From Gammaproteobacteria bacterium (GTDB taxonomy: Bacteria; Pseudomonadota; Gammaproteobacteria; Enterobacterales; Alteromonadaceae), in the NCBI GenBank assembly GCA_018222405.1, contig JAAFAI010000001.1, positions 310,001-374,000 of the forward strand: a DNA stretch of 64,000 nt. The letters run 5' to 3'. The notes under the pieces are model-generated. The model ran no database searches, was not told the DNA's origin, and saw only the letters and a list, made by a program, of their open reading frames with translations. Positions 9,561 through 18,424 of this stretch are shown here, piece after piece. Within the stretch, counting starts at the first letter, position 1, and the number at the start of each line of letters is the position of its first letter. The position numbers and the translations under genes were made by a program.

Positions 9561-10949
9561 GTGAGTGATAATGCATTGATCATTAATCTTGCCTACGTAC
9601 TGGCAACCACGTTATTCATTGTTGGCCTTAAATTACTGAGTCATCCGTCATCGGCCAAAAAAGGCAACCTGGTGTCGGCGGTTGGTATGTTTATCGCCGT
9701 GGTCGTTACTCTTATTGACCAGCAGATTATCAGCTATCACTGGATCCTGCTGGGCTTTGTGATTGGCGGTGCCTACGGTGCCTGGAAAGCCAAAACCGTT
9801 GAAATGACGCAAATGCCGGAGATGGTATCGCTGTTTAACGGATTTGGTGGTGCAGCCTCCTTGCTGCTTGGCTGGGCTACGGTATCCGGTATGGGTCCCA
9901 TTGCTCTGGCGACCACGGATTCGCTGATTTTCCTGACCGTGTTCCTGACCATTTTAATTGGTGGTATTACCTTCTCGGGCTCAGTGATTGCCTGGGGGAA
10001 ACTGTCGGGTAAGATGTCCTCCAAGGCATTTATTTTTACCGGTCTGCGTGAACTGAGTATTCTGCATCTGATTGCGTTTTTTGTGGTGGGCTACCTGTTT
10101 GCTACCGATCCCGGCAATCCTATGTGGTTATACGTATCGATTGCGCTGGCGTTAAGCTTTGGTATCTGGGCCACCATCTCTATTGGCGGTGCCGACATGC
10201 CGGTGGTTATTGCGCTACTTAACTCCTACTCAGGTGTTGCAGCCTGTGCGGCGGGTCTGGCGGTTGCCAACACCATTTTGATTGTTACTGGCCTGCTGGT
10301 AGGTGCGTCGGGCCTTATTCTGACCAACATCATGTGTAAAGCCATGAACCGTTCGCTCATGAATGTGCTGTTATCCGGGTTTGCCAAGCCGGTAGAGATG
10401 GGTGAAGCCATCGAGGGTGAAGTGAAAATCATGTCTGCCCAGGATGCATTTTACGTACTGGAAGCTGCGCAGTCGGTACTGGTAGTGCCGGGTTACGGTA
10501 TGGCGGTAGCCCAGGCTCAGCATGCGGTTCGCGAGATGCAGTCGCTGCTGGAAGAGAACAACTGTACGGTGGAATATGCCATTCACCCGGTAGCGGGGCG
10601 TATGCCTGGCCACATGAACGTACTGCTGGCCGAAGCCGACGTGCCTTATGATCTGCTGTGCGAAATGGACGATGTGAATCCACGCATGGAAAACTACGAT
10701 GTCGTTATCGTTATCGGTGCCAACGACGTGGTTAACCCGGCGGCCAAAGAGATGAAAGGCAGCCCCATTTACGGCATGCCGGTCATCGAAGTCTATCGCG
10801 CGAAAACCGTATTTGTGCTTAAGCGTTCAGCTAACGCAGGTTTTGCCGGTGTTGATAACCCGCTGTTCTTTAAAGACAACACCCGCATGGTATTGGGTGA
10901 TGCTAAAGAGACCATTAACAGCATCATCCGCGAGTTTGGTGACGATTAA
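9561..10949 (+). CDS. pntB: NAD(P) transhydrogenase subunit beta
   Basis: The 462-residue subunit has an N-terminal membrane half of eight to nine helices and a C-terminal NADP(H)-binding domain III. MPEMVSLFNGFGGAAS, GGADMPVVIALLNSYSG, VPGYGMAVAQAQHAV and IVIGANDVVNPAA are conserved PntB blocks, and KRSANAGFAGVDNPLF contains the NADP loop. The start is GTG with AGGAG about 9 nt upstream. It is the last gene of the operon. The enzyme usually supplies NADPH at the cost of proton-motive force. Confidence 0.97.
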   Translation: MSDNALIINLAYVLATTLFIVGLKLLSHPSSAKKGNLVSAVGMFIAVVVTLIDQQIISYHWILLGFVIGGAYGAWKAKTVEMTQMPEMVSLFNGFGGAASLLLGWATVSGMGPIALATTDSLIFLTVFLTILIGGITFSGSVIAWGKLSGKMSSKAFIFTGLRELSILHLIAFFVVGYLFATDPGNPMWLYVSIALALSFGIWATISIGGADMPVVIALLNSYSGVAACAAGLAVANTILIVTGLLVGASGLILTNIMCKAMNRSLMNVLLSGFAKPVEMGEAIEGEVKIMSAQDAFYVLEAAQSVLVVPGYGMAVAQAQHAVREMQSLLEENNCTVEYAIHPVAGRMPGHMNVLLAEADVPYDLLCEMDDVNPRMENYDVVIVIGANDVVNPAAKEMKGSPIYGMPVIEVYRAKTVFVLKRSANAGFAGVDNPLFFKDNTRMVLGDAKETINSIIREFGDD

Positions 10950-10967
10950 CCGCAAAAACTGGCAAAA

Positions 10968-10998
10968 TTGGCCTGTGCAAGCGATTTGTTCAGGCCAA
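10968..10998 (+). terminator. Hairpin after pntB
   Basis: An 8-bp perfect stem TTGGCCTG/CAGGCCAA surrounds a 15-nt loop, 18 bp after the pntB stop. No T-tract follows, so its role as terminator is uncertain. Confidence 0.4.
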
Positions 10999-11061
10999 GT
11001 CTTCCTATCCCTGTTACTATTTCCGGCACTTCATATCGCGTTAAATTAGTTGGAGTTTCTG

Positions 11062-11550
11062 GTGAAAGATAAAGTCCTGACCGTTGCCCTGATGTGCATT
11101 ATTGCACTCAAGTGTATGGATCTTTATATCGACTTTTCGGAAGATCTGGAGCTTATTCATATTATTCAGGAGTCTGTGCTAATCCTGATATCATCCGGTC
11201 TATTCTTGTTTCTGATTATCGATATTCGCCAACGCTCAACAGCGCTTAAGGCACTCAGAGCCGATTTAGAATTATCTAACTCCAAAGTCAGTCAGATGTC
11301 TGAAGAACTCAAACGCTCCAAGCGGGACTTTTTTGCGGCGGTACAGGATCAATTTGACCGCTGGCAACTCACCCCCAGCGAAAAAGAGGTGGGTTTGTTT
11401 TTGTTAAAAGGGCTTAGCCTTAACGAAATTGCCGAGCTGCGCCAGACTTCTGAGAAAACCATTCGCCATCAGGCCTCTGCGGTTTACAAAAAGTCAGACT
11501 GTACCGGTCGCCACGAATTAGCCGCGTTTTTCTTTGAGGAAATGGGTTAA
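11062..11550 (+). CDS. Membrane-anchored LuxR-type (GerE) helix-turn-helix protein
   Basis: The 162-residue protein has two N-terminal hydrophobic segments (LTVALMCIIALKCMDLYI and SVLILISSGLFLFLIIDI), then a coiled-coil-like stretch (TALKALRADLELSNSKVSQMSEELKRSKRD), then a LuxR-type helix-turn-helix (LTPSEKEVGLFLLKGLSLNEIAELRQTSEKTIRHQASAVYKKS). It has no receiver domain. The GTG at 11062 has GGAG 6 nt upstream, so it is preferred over the TTG at 11050. It lies between the transhydrogenase and fumarate-reductase operons and ends 3 bp from frdB, convergently. Targets are unknown. A membrane-tethered DNA-binding protein is an inference from the hydrophobic segments. Confidence 0.78.
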   Translation: MKDKVLTVALMCIIALKCMDLYIDFSEDLELIHIIQESVLILISSGLFLFLIIDIRQRSTALKALRADLELSNSKVSQMSEELKRSKRDFFAAVQDQFDRWQLTPSEKEVGLFLLKGLSLNEIAELRQTSEKTIRHQASAVYKKSDCTGRHELAAFFFEEMG

Positions 11551-11553
11551 CGG

Positions 11554-12318
11554 TTAACTTATCCCGGCAACCGCCATGGCACGGCGCATGTAAGCAATTT
11601 GTTGTGCCAGCGGCAATTCTTTGGGGCAAAAATCCTCACATCCCAGCATGGTCATACAGCCAAAGACGCCGTCTTCATTGCCCACCACCTCATAAAACTG
11701 CGCATCAGTCCGATTATCGCGGGGGTCTATTTTAAACCGCGCCAGTTGGTTGAGGCCTACTGCGCCAACAAATTCCGAGCGCATCTGCGCGGTGCCGCAG
11801 CCGGCAATACAGCACCCGCATTCAATACAGCGCTCCAGTTCGTAAATCTGCTCGGCTTTCTCGGGCGCCATCTTCGCTTCAATGGCATCAATATTAGTGT
11901 CTTCACTACTGTGGATCCAGGTTTGCAAACGCTCACTCATACCATGCATCCACTTGCCGGTATTCACTGATAAGTCACCAATCAGCTCAAAGCCGGGCAG
12001 TGGCATTAACGTCACTTTAGCCGGTAACTGGCTAACCAGCGTTCGGCAGGCGAGACCAGGACGACCATTAATGAGCATGGCGCAGCTGCCACAAATACCG
12101 GCGCGGCAGACAAAATCAAACTGCAGTGAAGGCACTTGCTTAGCGCGTATTTCATTGAGAGCAATAAACAGGGTCATACTGTCGGCCTCTTCCAGCTCGT
12201 AGTGCTCAAAATGCGGCTCGCTGGTGTCGTCATACGGATTGTGCCGAAAAATGGCAAACTCGATGGTGCGTGCCGTACTTACCTTTACCGGGATGCTTTG
12301 TTGGTTAGCGGCATTCAT
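11554..12318 (-). CDS. frdB: Fumarate reductase / succinate dehydrogenase iron-sulfur subunit
   Basis: The 254-residue subunit carries electrons between flavin and quinone sites. All cluster ligands are visible: CRAGICGSCAMLINGRPGLAC for [2Fe-2S], CIECGCCIAGCG for [4Fe-4S], and CMTMLGCEDFCPKELPL for the third cluster. Its ATG overlaps the frdA stop by 4 bp (ATGA), indicating translational coupling. It is the last gene of a C-A-B operon. Direction (fumarate reduction or succinate oxidation) cannot be told from sequence. Confidence 0.93.
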   Translation of the reverse strand: MNAANQQSIPVKVSTARTIEFAIFRHNPYDDTSEPHFEHYELEEADSMTLFIALNEIRAKQVPSLQFDFVCRAGICGSCAMLINGRPGLACRTLVSQLPAKVTLMPLPGFELIGDLSVNTGKWMHGMSERLQTWIHSSEDTNIDAIEAKMAPEKAEQIYELERCIECGCCIAGCGTAQMRSEFVGAVGLNQLARFKIDPRDNRTDAQFYEVVGNEDGVFGCMTMLGCEDFCPKELPLAQQIAYMRRAMAVAGIS

Positions 12319-14288
12319 GATTCAAGTTCCTCTGATAAACGACCATTACGGCCTCTGAACGGCGCCGGTAAACACTCGGTAAATGGCATTAATTGGTGTT
12401 GTTTGGCAAATCTATCCTCAGTTGTGGCCTGGACGTTATCGACCTCGGCCTGACGTGCCGGCGTGTCAGGGTGGTCAATGCGTTCTTTACCGCCATAACC
12501 CCGCCAGCCTGGCGGTAGCTCCATGGTTTTGACATCAAGGGGCTCATAGTCGATAGCCGGCGAGGAGGCATCTGTTGCCCAACTGGTTAGCGTGCGCTTG
12601 AGCCAGTGTTTATCATCGCGAAGCGGAAAGTCCTCGCGGGAGTGAGCGCCACGGCTTTCTTCCCGGGCCAGAGCACCATTGGCCACACACAGGCTGAGTT
12701 TAAGCATCTTTTTGGCACGATAAGCCGCGCAGAGTTCCGGGTTTACGCCACGGCTGGTGTCACTGACTTTGATTCGAGAGGCGCGCTCATATAATGATTG
12801 CAGTTCGCTTACGGCTTCGCTCAGCTGTCCGCCGTGGCGGAAAATCCCCACTTTTTCGGTCATCACCGACTGCATGGCGTCGATAATCTGCCAGGCGTTT
12901 TCGTTGTTGTCACTGCGCTGGAACGACGCCAGTTCAGCACGTACGGCGGCTACCTGGCTCTCGATAGCCATTGAGCTGATAGCCAGCGATGCTTCAGTCA
13001 TCAGGCTGTCTGCCATAAACTCGCCCACAATCATACCGGCGACCACGGTTTCGGCTACGGAGTTACCACCTAGCCGGTTAAAGCCATGCATATCCCAGCA
13101 GGCAGCTTCCCCTGCGGCGAACAGGCCTTTAAGCGTGGGAGATTCGCCGCGGTAGTCAGTGCGGATCCCCCCCATGGAATAGTGCTGGGCAGGCCGCACC
13201 GGTATGAGTGACTCGGTAGGGTCGATGCCTAGGAAGTACTGGCAAATCTCTTTGACCTCACGCAGTTTACTGTTGATGTGGGCTTTGCCCAGCAAACGAA
13301 TATCCAGCCATAAATGTTCGCCAAAACGGGACGTTACGCCGTGGCCGTTACGAATATGGGTTTCCATCCAGCGCGATACCACATCCCGGGAGGCAAGCTC
13401 CCGCTTTTCGGGTTCATAATCCGGCATAAACCGATGTTCTTTGGCATCCAGTAGTAAGCCGCCATCCCCCCTACAGCCCTCGGTGACCAGAATGCCAGCC
13501 GGGAAAATACCGGTGGGATGAAACTGTACAGCTTCCATGTTGCCCAGTTTGGCAATGCCGGTTTCAAGCGCAATAGCGGTACCAATGCCCTGGTTAATCA
13601 CGGCATTAGTGGAGACCCGGTAAATGCGGCCAAATCCGCCGGTGGCAATGCAGGTGACTTTCGCCAGATACACTATCAGTTCACCGGTAATCAAATTGCG
13701 GACTATCGCCCCCTGACAGCGCCCGTCCTCATGCAACAGGGCAATGGCTTCCATGCGTTCGTGAACGTCGATCCCCTCGGCAATGGCCTGATTACTCATG
13801 GTGTAAAGCATGGAATGGCCGGTACCATCGGCCACATAATTGGTACGCCATTTGGCAGTACCGCCAAAGTTCCGCGCGGTAATCAGGCCGTGCGCTTCAT
13901 CGCGCTCGGTAATGGTGACTTCCTCGCCGTTGATTACGCTTTTGTGATCGCCTTTTTGCACCCGGTTCCAGGGCACGCCCCAGGCAGCAAGCTCACGCAC
14001 CGCTTTAGGTGCGGTATGCACAAACATGCGGGCGACAACTTGATCGGCGCCCCAGTCACTGCCGCGAATGGTATCGGCAAAATGCACATCTTCGTTATCG
14101 CCCCAGCCTTTGGCGCTGTTGCCTAAACTTGCCTGCATACCACCCTGTGCAGCAGCACTATGAGAGCGTTTAGGCGGTACCAGGCTCAGAATCAGGGGCG
14201 TAAAGCCACGGCGTTTAACGCCAATAGCGGCCCGTAAACCGGCCAGTCCGCCGCCTATAATCAACGCATCGGTTACAATAGTTTGCAT
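12315..14288 (-). CDS. frdA: Fumarate reductase / succinate dehydrogenase flavoprotein subunit
   Basis: The 657-residue catalytic subunit has an FAD-binding N-terminus (IGGGLAGLRAAIGVKRRG). RSHSAAAQGGMQA contains the histidine that binds FAD covalently, HPTGIFPAGIL is an active-site block, and HYSMGGIRTDYRG and FNRLGGNSVAETV are conserved near the C-terminal FAD contacts. The start forms TAATG with the frdC stop. The length and sequence style resemble the Wolinella/Bacillus (B-type) group rather than E. coli SdhA. The enzyme interconverts succinate and fumarate at the cytoplasmic face of the inner membrane. Confidence 0.93.
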   Translation of the reverse strand: MQTIVTDALIIGGGLAGLRAAIGVKRRGFTPLILSLVPPKRSHSAAAQGGMQASLGNSAKGWGDNEDVHFADTIRGSDWGADQVVARMFVHTAPKAVRELAAWGVPWNRVQKGDHKSVINGEEVTITERDEAHGLITARNFGGTAKWRTNYVADGTGHSMLYTMSNQAIAEGIDVHERMEAIALLHEDGRCQGAIVRNLITGELIVYLAKVTCIATGGFGRIYRVSTNAVINQGIGTAIALETGIAKLGNMEAVQFHPTGIFPAGILVTEGCRGDGGLLLDAKEHRFMPDYEPEKRELASRDVVSRWMETHIRNGHGVTSRFGEHLWLDIRLLGKAHINSKLREVKEICQYFLGIDPTESLIPVRPAQHYSMGGIRTDYRGESPTLKGLFAAGEAACWDMHGFNRLGGNSVAETVVAGMIVGEFMADSLMTEASLAISSMAIESQVAAVRAELASFQRSDNNENAWQIIDAMQSVMTEKVGIFRHGGQLSEAVSELQSLYERASRIKVSDTSRGVNPELCAAYRAKKMLKLSLCVANGALAREESRGAHSREDFPLRDDKHWLKRTLTSWATDASSPAIDYEPLDVKTMELPPGWRGYGGKERIDHPDTPARQAEVDNVQATTEDRFAKQHQLMPFTECLPAPFRGRNGRLSEELES

Positions 14289-15049
14289 TAGTGGTTGCCT
14301 CCCTGCGATGCACTGTTTAGGTGTGAATAGGCTGCTGGCTGATAACGTTCACCGGCCCGGTCCTGATGCTCATAGCCCACTTTCATATAAGCGGCGAGTG
14401 TTAGTAATCCCAGCACCAGAAAAAATAAGGTGAGTGTCCATTTCGCTATGGTAAGGCGTTTGCGGCCAACTTTGGGATCCTTGCCCATAAACCAGCCCCA
14501 CTTTACCAATACCCGGTACAGACCAATGCCGCCGTGTAGTTCGACCACAAATAACAGCACCAAATACAGCGGCCACATGCGTCCTGACCAGACTCTGTCA
14601 GATGAAGCGAAAGGGCCAATGTCGGCCGGATGCATAATCAGCTGATATAAATGAACCGACGCTAAAAAGAACAGTGCGAAACCGGTAATTACCTGCACAT
14701 ACCAGAGGTAGCTGTCGGTATGCCGAATACCACCAAGGTGCTTATGCAAGGTGCGGTACTGGCGGTGAGTGGCCGGAAATTTGCGCATCGCTAAAAATGC
14801 ATGTAGTACGATTAACGACAGAATAAACAGCGCAAACAGGCTCACCAGAATGGGATAACCCTTACCAAAAATGGGCTCGCCCTCAAACATCTTGGTAACC
14901 CAGTACATGGCATCGTTGCCCAGCAGAATGCTCGACACCATAAACATGTGCGCCCACATGAATAAAGCCAGAATGATGCCGCTGACACTTTGCAGCATGT
15001 CAATTACAGCGGGGCCGCGTGGGCTGGATAGCGGGGTTTTAAACAACAC
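14288..15049 (-). CDS. frdC: Fumarate reductase / succinate dehydrogenase cytochrome b subunit (dihaem type)
   Basis: This membrane anchor has five predicted helices and several helix histidines (WAHMFMV, VLHAFLAM, SVHLYQLIMH, VELHGGIGLYRV), fitting a dihaem cytochrome b of the Wolinella FrdC/Bacillus SdhC class. It is a single long subunit rather than separate SdhC and SdhD. I place the start at the GTG at 15049, because AGGGAG lies 8 nt upstream and the resulting 253 residues match the family. The open frame continues to 15181 but the extra 44 residues look non-homologous. It is the first gene of the frdC-frdA-frdB operon. Confidence 0.87.
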   Translation of the reverse strand: MLFKTPLSSPRGPAVIDMLQSVSGIILALFMWAHMFMVSSILLGNDAMYWVTKMFEGEPIFGKGYPILVSLFALFILSLIVLHAFLAMRKFPATHRQYRTLHKHLGGIRHTDSYLWYVQVITGFALFFLASVHLYQLIMHPADIGPFASSDRVWSGRMWPLYLVLLFVVELHGGIGLYRVLVKWGWFMGKDPKVGRKRLTIAKWTLTLFFLVLGLLTLAAYMKVGYEHQDRAGERYQPAAYSHLNSASQGGNH

Positions 15050-15373
15050 TGCACTTTCTCCCTGAAAGTCGGGTTCCCTGCGGGCAGGGAAAGATGGCCT
15101 GAGTGATTGAATGTAAAGGTTACGTTTTACTTTGTTATGACATGGCTGGTTGGGATTGCATAAGACGACAGCACAAACCATGCGGTGTTTGTTTTACCTT
15201 ACGGCACTAAAAAGTGCGGCGCAATGCACCATTAAGGCAACTTTACCAATGTTTGTTCTGGATCATCCTCGGGTCTCAATTTCCCTTAAAAAGAGCAAGG
15301 CGATTAAACGTTTGGTTCAATTTTGTATCGACAAGGAGTCTTAAATGGCCCCTGGCTTTGCTGCATTTGGTAT
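15050..15373. other. Intergenic region between frdC and glpK
   Basis: This is the upstream region of frdCAB on the minus strand and the downstream region of glpK. No promoter was assigned with confidence. On the plus strand there is a 10-codon open frame at 15345-15377 (MAPGFAAFGI) with AAGGAG 6 nt upstream. It runs into the glpK stop, and I do not call it a gene. Confidence 0.5.
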
Positions 15374-16870
15374 TTAAGAGATCATCAGCAAGGTTGCTTT
15401 TACCGCTTTATGCCACTGAGTTAGCCGCTGCTCGCGGTCGCTGTCTGTAGCATTGGCTTCAAATTCACGCTGATAGGGATTCGCTTCGCCCAGTTGACTT
15501 AACTCGTTGATATCCCCGGCCTGAAAGGCTGCCAGCAGTGCCGCACCCAGTGCGGTGGTTTCCATCACTTTTGGCCTGACTACCGGCACATCCAGCGTAT
15601 CGGCCAGATACTGGCAAAACCATTCATTAGCCACCATGCCGCCATCTACTTTTAAAATATTCGGTTGATTGCCACCGCTGCTCATAGCGGTCACTAAATC
15701 GTGGGTTTGAAAACAAATCGATTCGAGCGTAGCGCGCACAATGTCGTTGGCAGTGGTGGCGCGGGTAATGCCAAAGATTGCCCCGCGGGCATCGGGAGCC
15801 CAGTGCGGTGCGCCAAGGCCGGTAAAAGCCGGCACTACCACCAGGCCGTGTTCGTTGCCCACCTGCCCGGCAATGGCTTCGGAGTCGGCAGCTTTTTCAA
15901 TCAAACCCAACCCGTCGCGCAGCCACTGCACTGCCGCGCCGGCAACAAAAATAGAGCCTTCTACCGCATAATGGGTAATGCCGTTGAGTCGATAAGCAAT
16001 GGTGGTAAGCAGGCCGGTGTGGTTGATGTCACACCGGCTGCCGGTATTAACCAGAGCAAAGCAGCCCGTGCCGTAGGTGGCCTTAACGCTGCCTTGTGTA
16101 ACGCAGCCCTGGCCCACCATGGCAGCCTGTTGATCGCCGGCCACACCGCTGATGTTTAGTACCACCGGCAACAGGCCTGGCTGTGTTCGGCCAAAGTCGT
16201 CGGCGCAATCTTTTACCTCTGGCAGCAGACCGGCAGGAATATCAAACAGCGCTGAGAGTTCTTTATCCCACTGCTGGCTGTGAATATTAAACAAACTGGT
16301 GCGACTGGCATTGGTCACGTCGGTGGCGTGCACGTTACCGTTGGTTAAGCGCCAGATTAAAAACGTATCAACGGTGCCGAACAGGAGTTTGTTATGTGCG
16401 GCCAGCTCAGCCGCGCCTTCCACATTGTCGAGGATCCAGCGAATCTTACTGGCCGAAAAATATGGGTCTAGCTTAAGGCCGGTTTTTTGTTGCACCAGGT
16501 TTTCGTGCACCGATAAGCTGCTGCAATAGCCACTGGTGCGCCGGTCCTGCCAAACGATAGCATTGTACACAGGCTGGCCGGTTTCTTTATTCCAGACCAG
16601 GGTGGTTTCCCGTTGATTGGTGATCCCCACATGTTTAACCGAGAGTTTGAGATCGCTGGCAACGGTTAGCGTCTCACGGGCCACATTTAACACTGACTGC
16701 CAGAGTTCCTCGGGATCCTGTTCTACCCAGCCGTTTTTGGGGTAGTACTGCGGAAATTCCCGCTGCGCGGTGTAAAGAATTTCAAACTGTTGATTAAATA
16801 AAATTGCCCTGGAAGAAGTGGTTCCCTGGTCAATGGCCAGGTAGGCAGAGTTACCGGTTGCAGCAGGCAT
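15374..16870 (-). CDS. glpK: Glycerol kinase
   Basis: The enzyme phosphorylates glycerol to sn-glycerol 3-phosphate with ATP in the cytoplasm. The sequence has the FGGY-kinase signatures: YLAIDQGTTSSRAILF at the N-terminus, NQRETTLVWNKETGQPVYNAIVWQDRRT, GVAGDQQAAMVGQGC, YGTGCFALVNTG, and GLGAPHWAPDARGAIFG. The ATG at 16870 gives 498 residues, the usual size. An in-frame TTG at 16888 would add six residues and has no better ribosome site. No glpF or glpD is adjacent, so it stands alone here. Confidence 0.96.
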   Translation of the reverse strand: MPAATGNSAYLAIDQGTTSSRAILFNQQFEILYTAQREFPQYYPKNGWVEQDPEELWQSVLNVARETLTVASDLKLSVKHVGITNQRETTLVWNKETGQPVYNAIVWQDRRTSGYCSSLSVHENLVQQKTGLKLDPYFSASKIRWILDNVEGAAELAAHNKLLFGTVDTFLIWRLTNGNVHATDVTNASRTSLFNIHSQQWDKELSALFDIPAGLLPEVKDCADDFGRTQPGLLPVVLNISGVAGDQQAAMVGQGCVTQGSVKATYGTGCFALVNTGSRCDINHTGLLTTIAYRLNGITHYAVEGSIFVAGAAVQWLRDGLGLIEKAADSEAIAGQVGNEHGLVVVPAFTGLGAPHWAPDARGAIFGITRATTANDIVRATLESICFQTHDLVTAMSSGGNQPNILKVDGGMVANEWFCQYLADTLDVPVVRPKVMETTALGAALLAAFQAGDINELSQLGEANPYQREFEANATDSDREQRLTQWHKAVKATLLMIS

Positions 16871-17113
16871 ACGTCGCTCATTTTTCAATTAGTTATAATG
16901 CCTTAGTTTAACGGGATAAAAGCGGAACGCCAGTCTCCGGCTAGTGCGCGCCTTACGACGCAATAATTGTGAGTTAAGCCAATTTATTGCTTTGCTGCCT
17001 GCGATTTTTACTTTAATGTAAGTTAAGACTTATATTAATAAGCTTTACCCGCTCCTACCTGCAGCATCAGCGGTTTATTATTCTATTACCTTTTTATCAC
17101 TCAAGGATGAAAT

Positions 17114-18382
17114 ATGACTCGCTTTCGCTGCTTAAGTGCTTTAGTAGCACTCTGTTCCTGTGCTTTGCATATCAATGTTAACGCTGAAGAATGGCAACAA
17201 ATTCCGGTCCCAGCCACAGTAGAAATCATCAATGATGAGGGGCAACCGCAAACGTTGACACCTGCCTGTGCTCTGGAGACCATCACGGACCCTGCTACCG
17301 GGGCTGTTATGCCAAATGATTTCCACTTCTATTTTAAACCGGGCAATGCCGGTAAATTAGTGGTCTTTTTTAATGGTGGCGGTGCCTGCTGGAATGACGC
17401 GACCTGTGTAACATCACTGGCTCTGAGCGGTGTACCTGGTGGCCGCCCTACTTACAACCCGTCTATGTACACCGAAAACTCGCCGGTCAATGCCGGGGGC
17501 ATATTCGATGATGATAATCCGCGTAACCCCTTTGCCAACTGGAGTAAGGTGTTTATTCCTTATTGTACCGGCGATATCCATATTGGCTCAAACGACGTGG
17601 TTTATGAAGATACCACAGGCATCATTACTGGCGTGCCTGCCGCGCCGGTACCGGTGCGCCACCGCGGTTTTGATAATTTTATGGCTGTGCGTGAGTGGTT
17701 AAAAGACTACTATGCTCACAGCACTGTTAAGCCCCGCAGAATGTTGGTTGCCGGTTCCAGTGCCGGTGGTTATGGTGCCACTATCAACTTCCCTTACCTG
17801 CAGGCTGCTTTCCCAAGAGCCCGTACCGCTTTGTTAAGCGATGGTGCTGCCGGGGTCTTGTCTGCGGGCTTCGTGGAGTCGACCTTCTCCTTTGGTCATA
17901 CCTGGAGTGTAGAAAATAGCCTGGCGCCTATGTTTGCTCAGTTTATGGGGGCTTATCAGGCGGCTACCTTAAATCAGGATATGATGGGCGTGCTGGCAGC
18001 CAGTTATCCTCAGGTTCGATTTGCTCAGTATTCAACGCAACTGGATGCCGTACAGGTGCTGTTCTATAAAATTTCCTCAGAAATTGACGCCGGAAATATG
18101 GATCCGTTTACCTGGGGCCTTACTGAAGATGACTACCTGTTGTTTATGGAGTGGAGCGCTGCAATGACAGGCTCTTATACTTTCCTAAATGAGTATGTGC
18201 CAAATTATCAGTATTTTATTGGTGCAGGTGATGCTCACACAGTGCTTACGAATACTTATCTCACCGCACCGGGAGAAAATCCGTTTTATGATGAAAGAGC
18301 GGGTCGAATGCGATTCACCCGTTGGCTTCATCAGTTTGCTAACCGCTGGCAGTTCAGAAAAACCAGTGTGATTGACCAGTAA
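17114..18382 (+). CDS. Secreted pectinacetylesterase-family protein
   Basis: The 422-residue protein has a signal peptide (cleavage likely after NVNA) and an alpha/beta-hydrolase-like core of the pectinacetylesterase/Notum family. VVFFNGGGACWND is the oxyanion-hole block, YCTGDIHIGSN follows, and GSSAGGYGA near residue 214 holds the nucleophilic serine. The conserved cysteines of the family are partly visible. Plant and bacterial members remove acetyl groups from pectin. With the pectinesterase at the window start this suggests growth on esterified pectin. AAGGAT precedes the ATG, and a terminator follows. The exact substrate is not shown by sequence. Confidence 0.82.
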   Translation: MTRFRCLSALVALCSCALHINVNAEEWQQIPVPATVEIINDEGQPQTLTPACALETITDPATGAVMPNDFHFYFKPGNAGKLVVFFNGGGACWNDATCVTSLALSGVPGGRPTYNPSMYTENSPVNAGGIFDDDNPRNPFANWSKVFIPYCTGDIHIGSNDVVYEDTTGIITGVPAAPVPVRHRGFDNFMAVREWLKDYYAHSTVKPRRMLVAGSSAGGYGATINFPYLQAAFPRARTALLSDGAAGVLSAGFVESTFSFGHTWSVENSLAPMFAQFMGAYQAATLNQDMMGVLAASYPQVRFAQYSTQLDAVQVLFYKISSEIDAGNMDPFTWGLTEDDYLLFMEWSAAMTGSYTFLNEYVPNYQYFIGAGDAHTVLTNTYLTAPGENPFYDERAGRMRFTRWLHQFANRWQFRKTSVIDQ

Positions 18383-18389
18383 AATGCTT

Positions 18390-18414
18390 AGGCTGCCATC
18401 CGGCAGCCTTTTTA
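18390..18414 (+). terminator. Intrinsic terminator after the pectinacetylesterase-like gene
   Basis: An 8-bp stem AGGCTGCC/GGCAGCCT with loop ATCC is followed by a T-run, 7 bp after the stop. Confidence 0.88.
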
Positions 18415-18424
18415 ATCGCTCAGA

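Noticed and set aside
13518-14126. 202-codon plus-strand open frame opposite frdA
   Set aside because: Antisense to a well-supported gene; composition follows frdA codon pattern in another frame.
15050-15181. 44-residue N-terminal extension of FrdC
   Set aside because: The GTG at 15049 has AGGGAG 8 nt upstream and gives the usual family length; the extension looks unlike FrdC.
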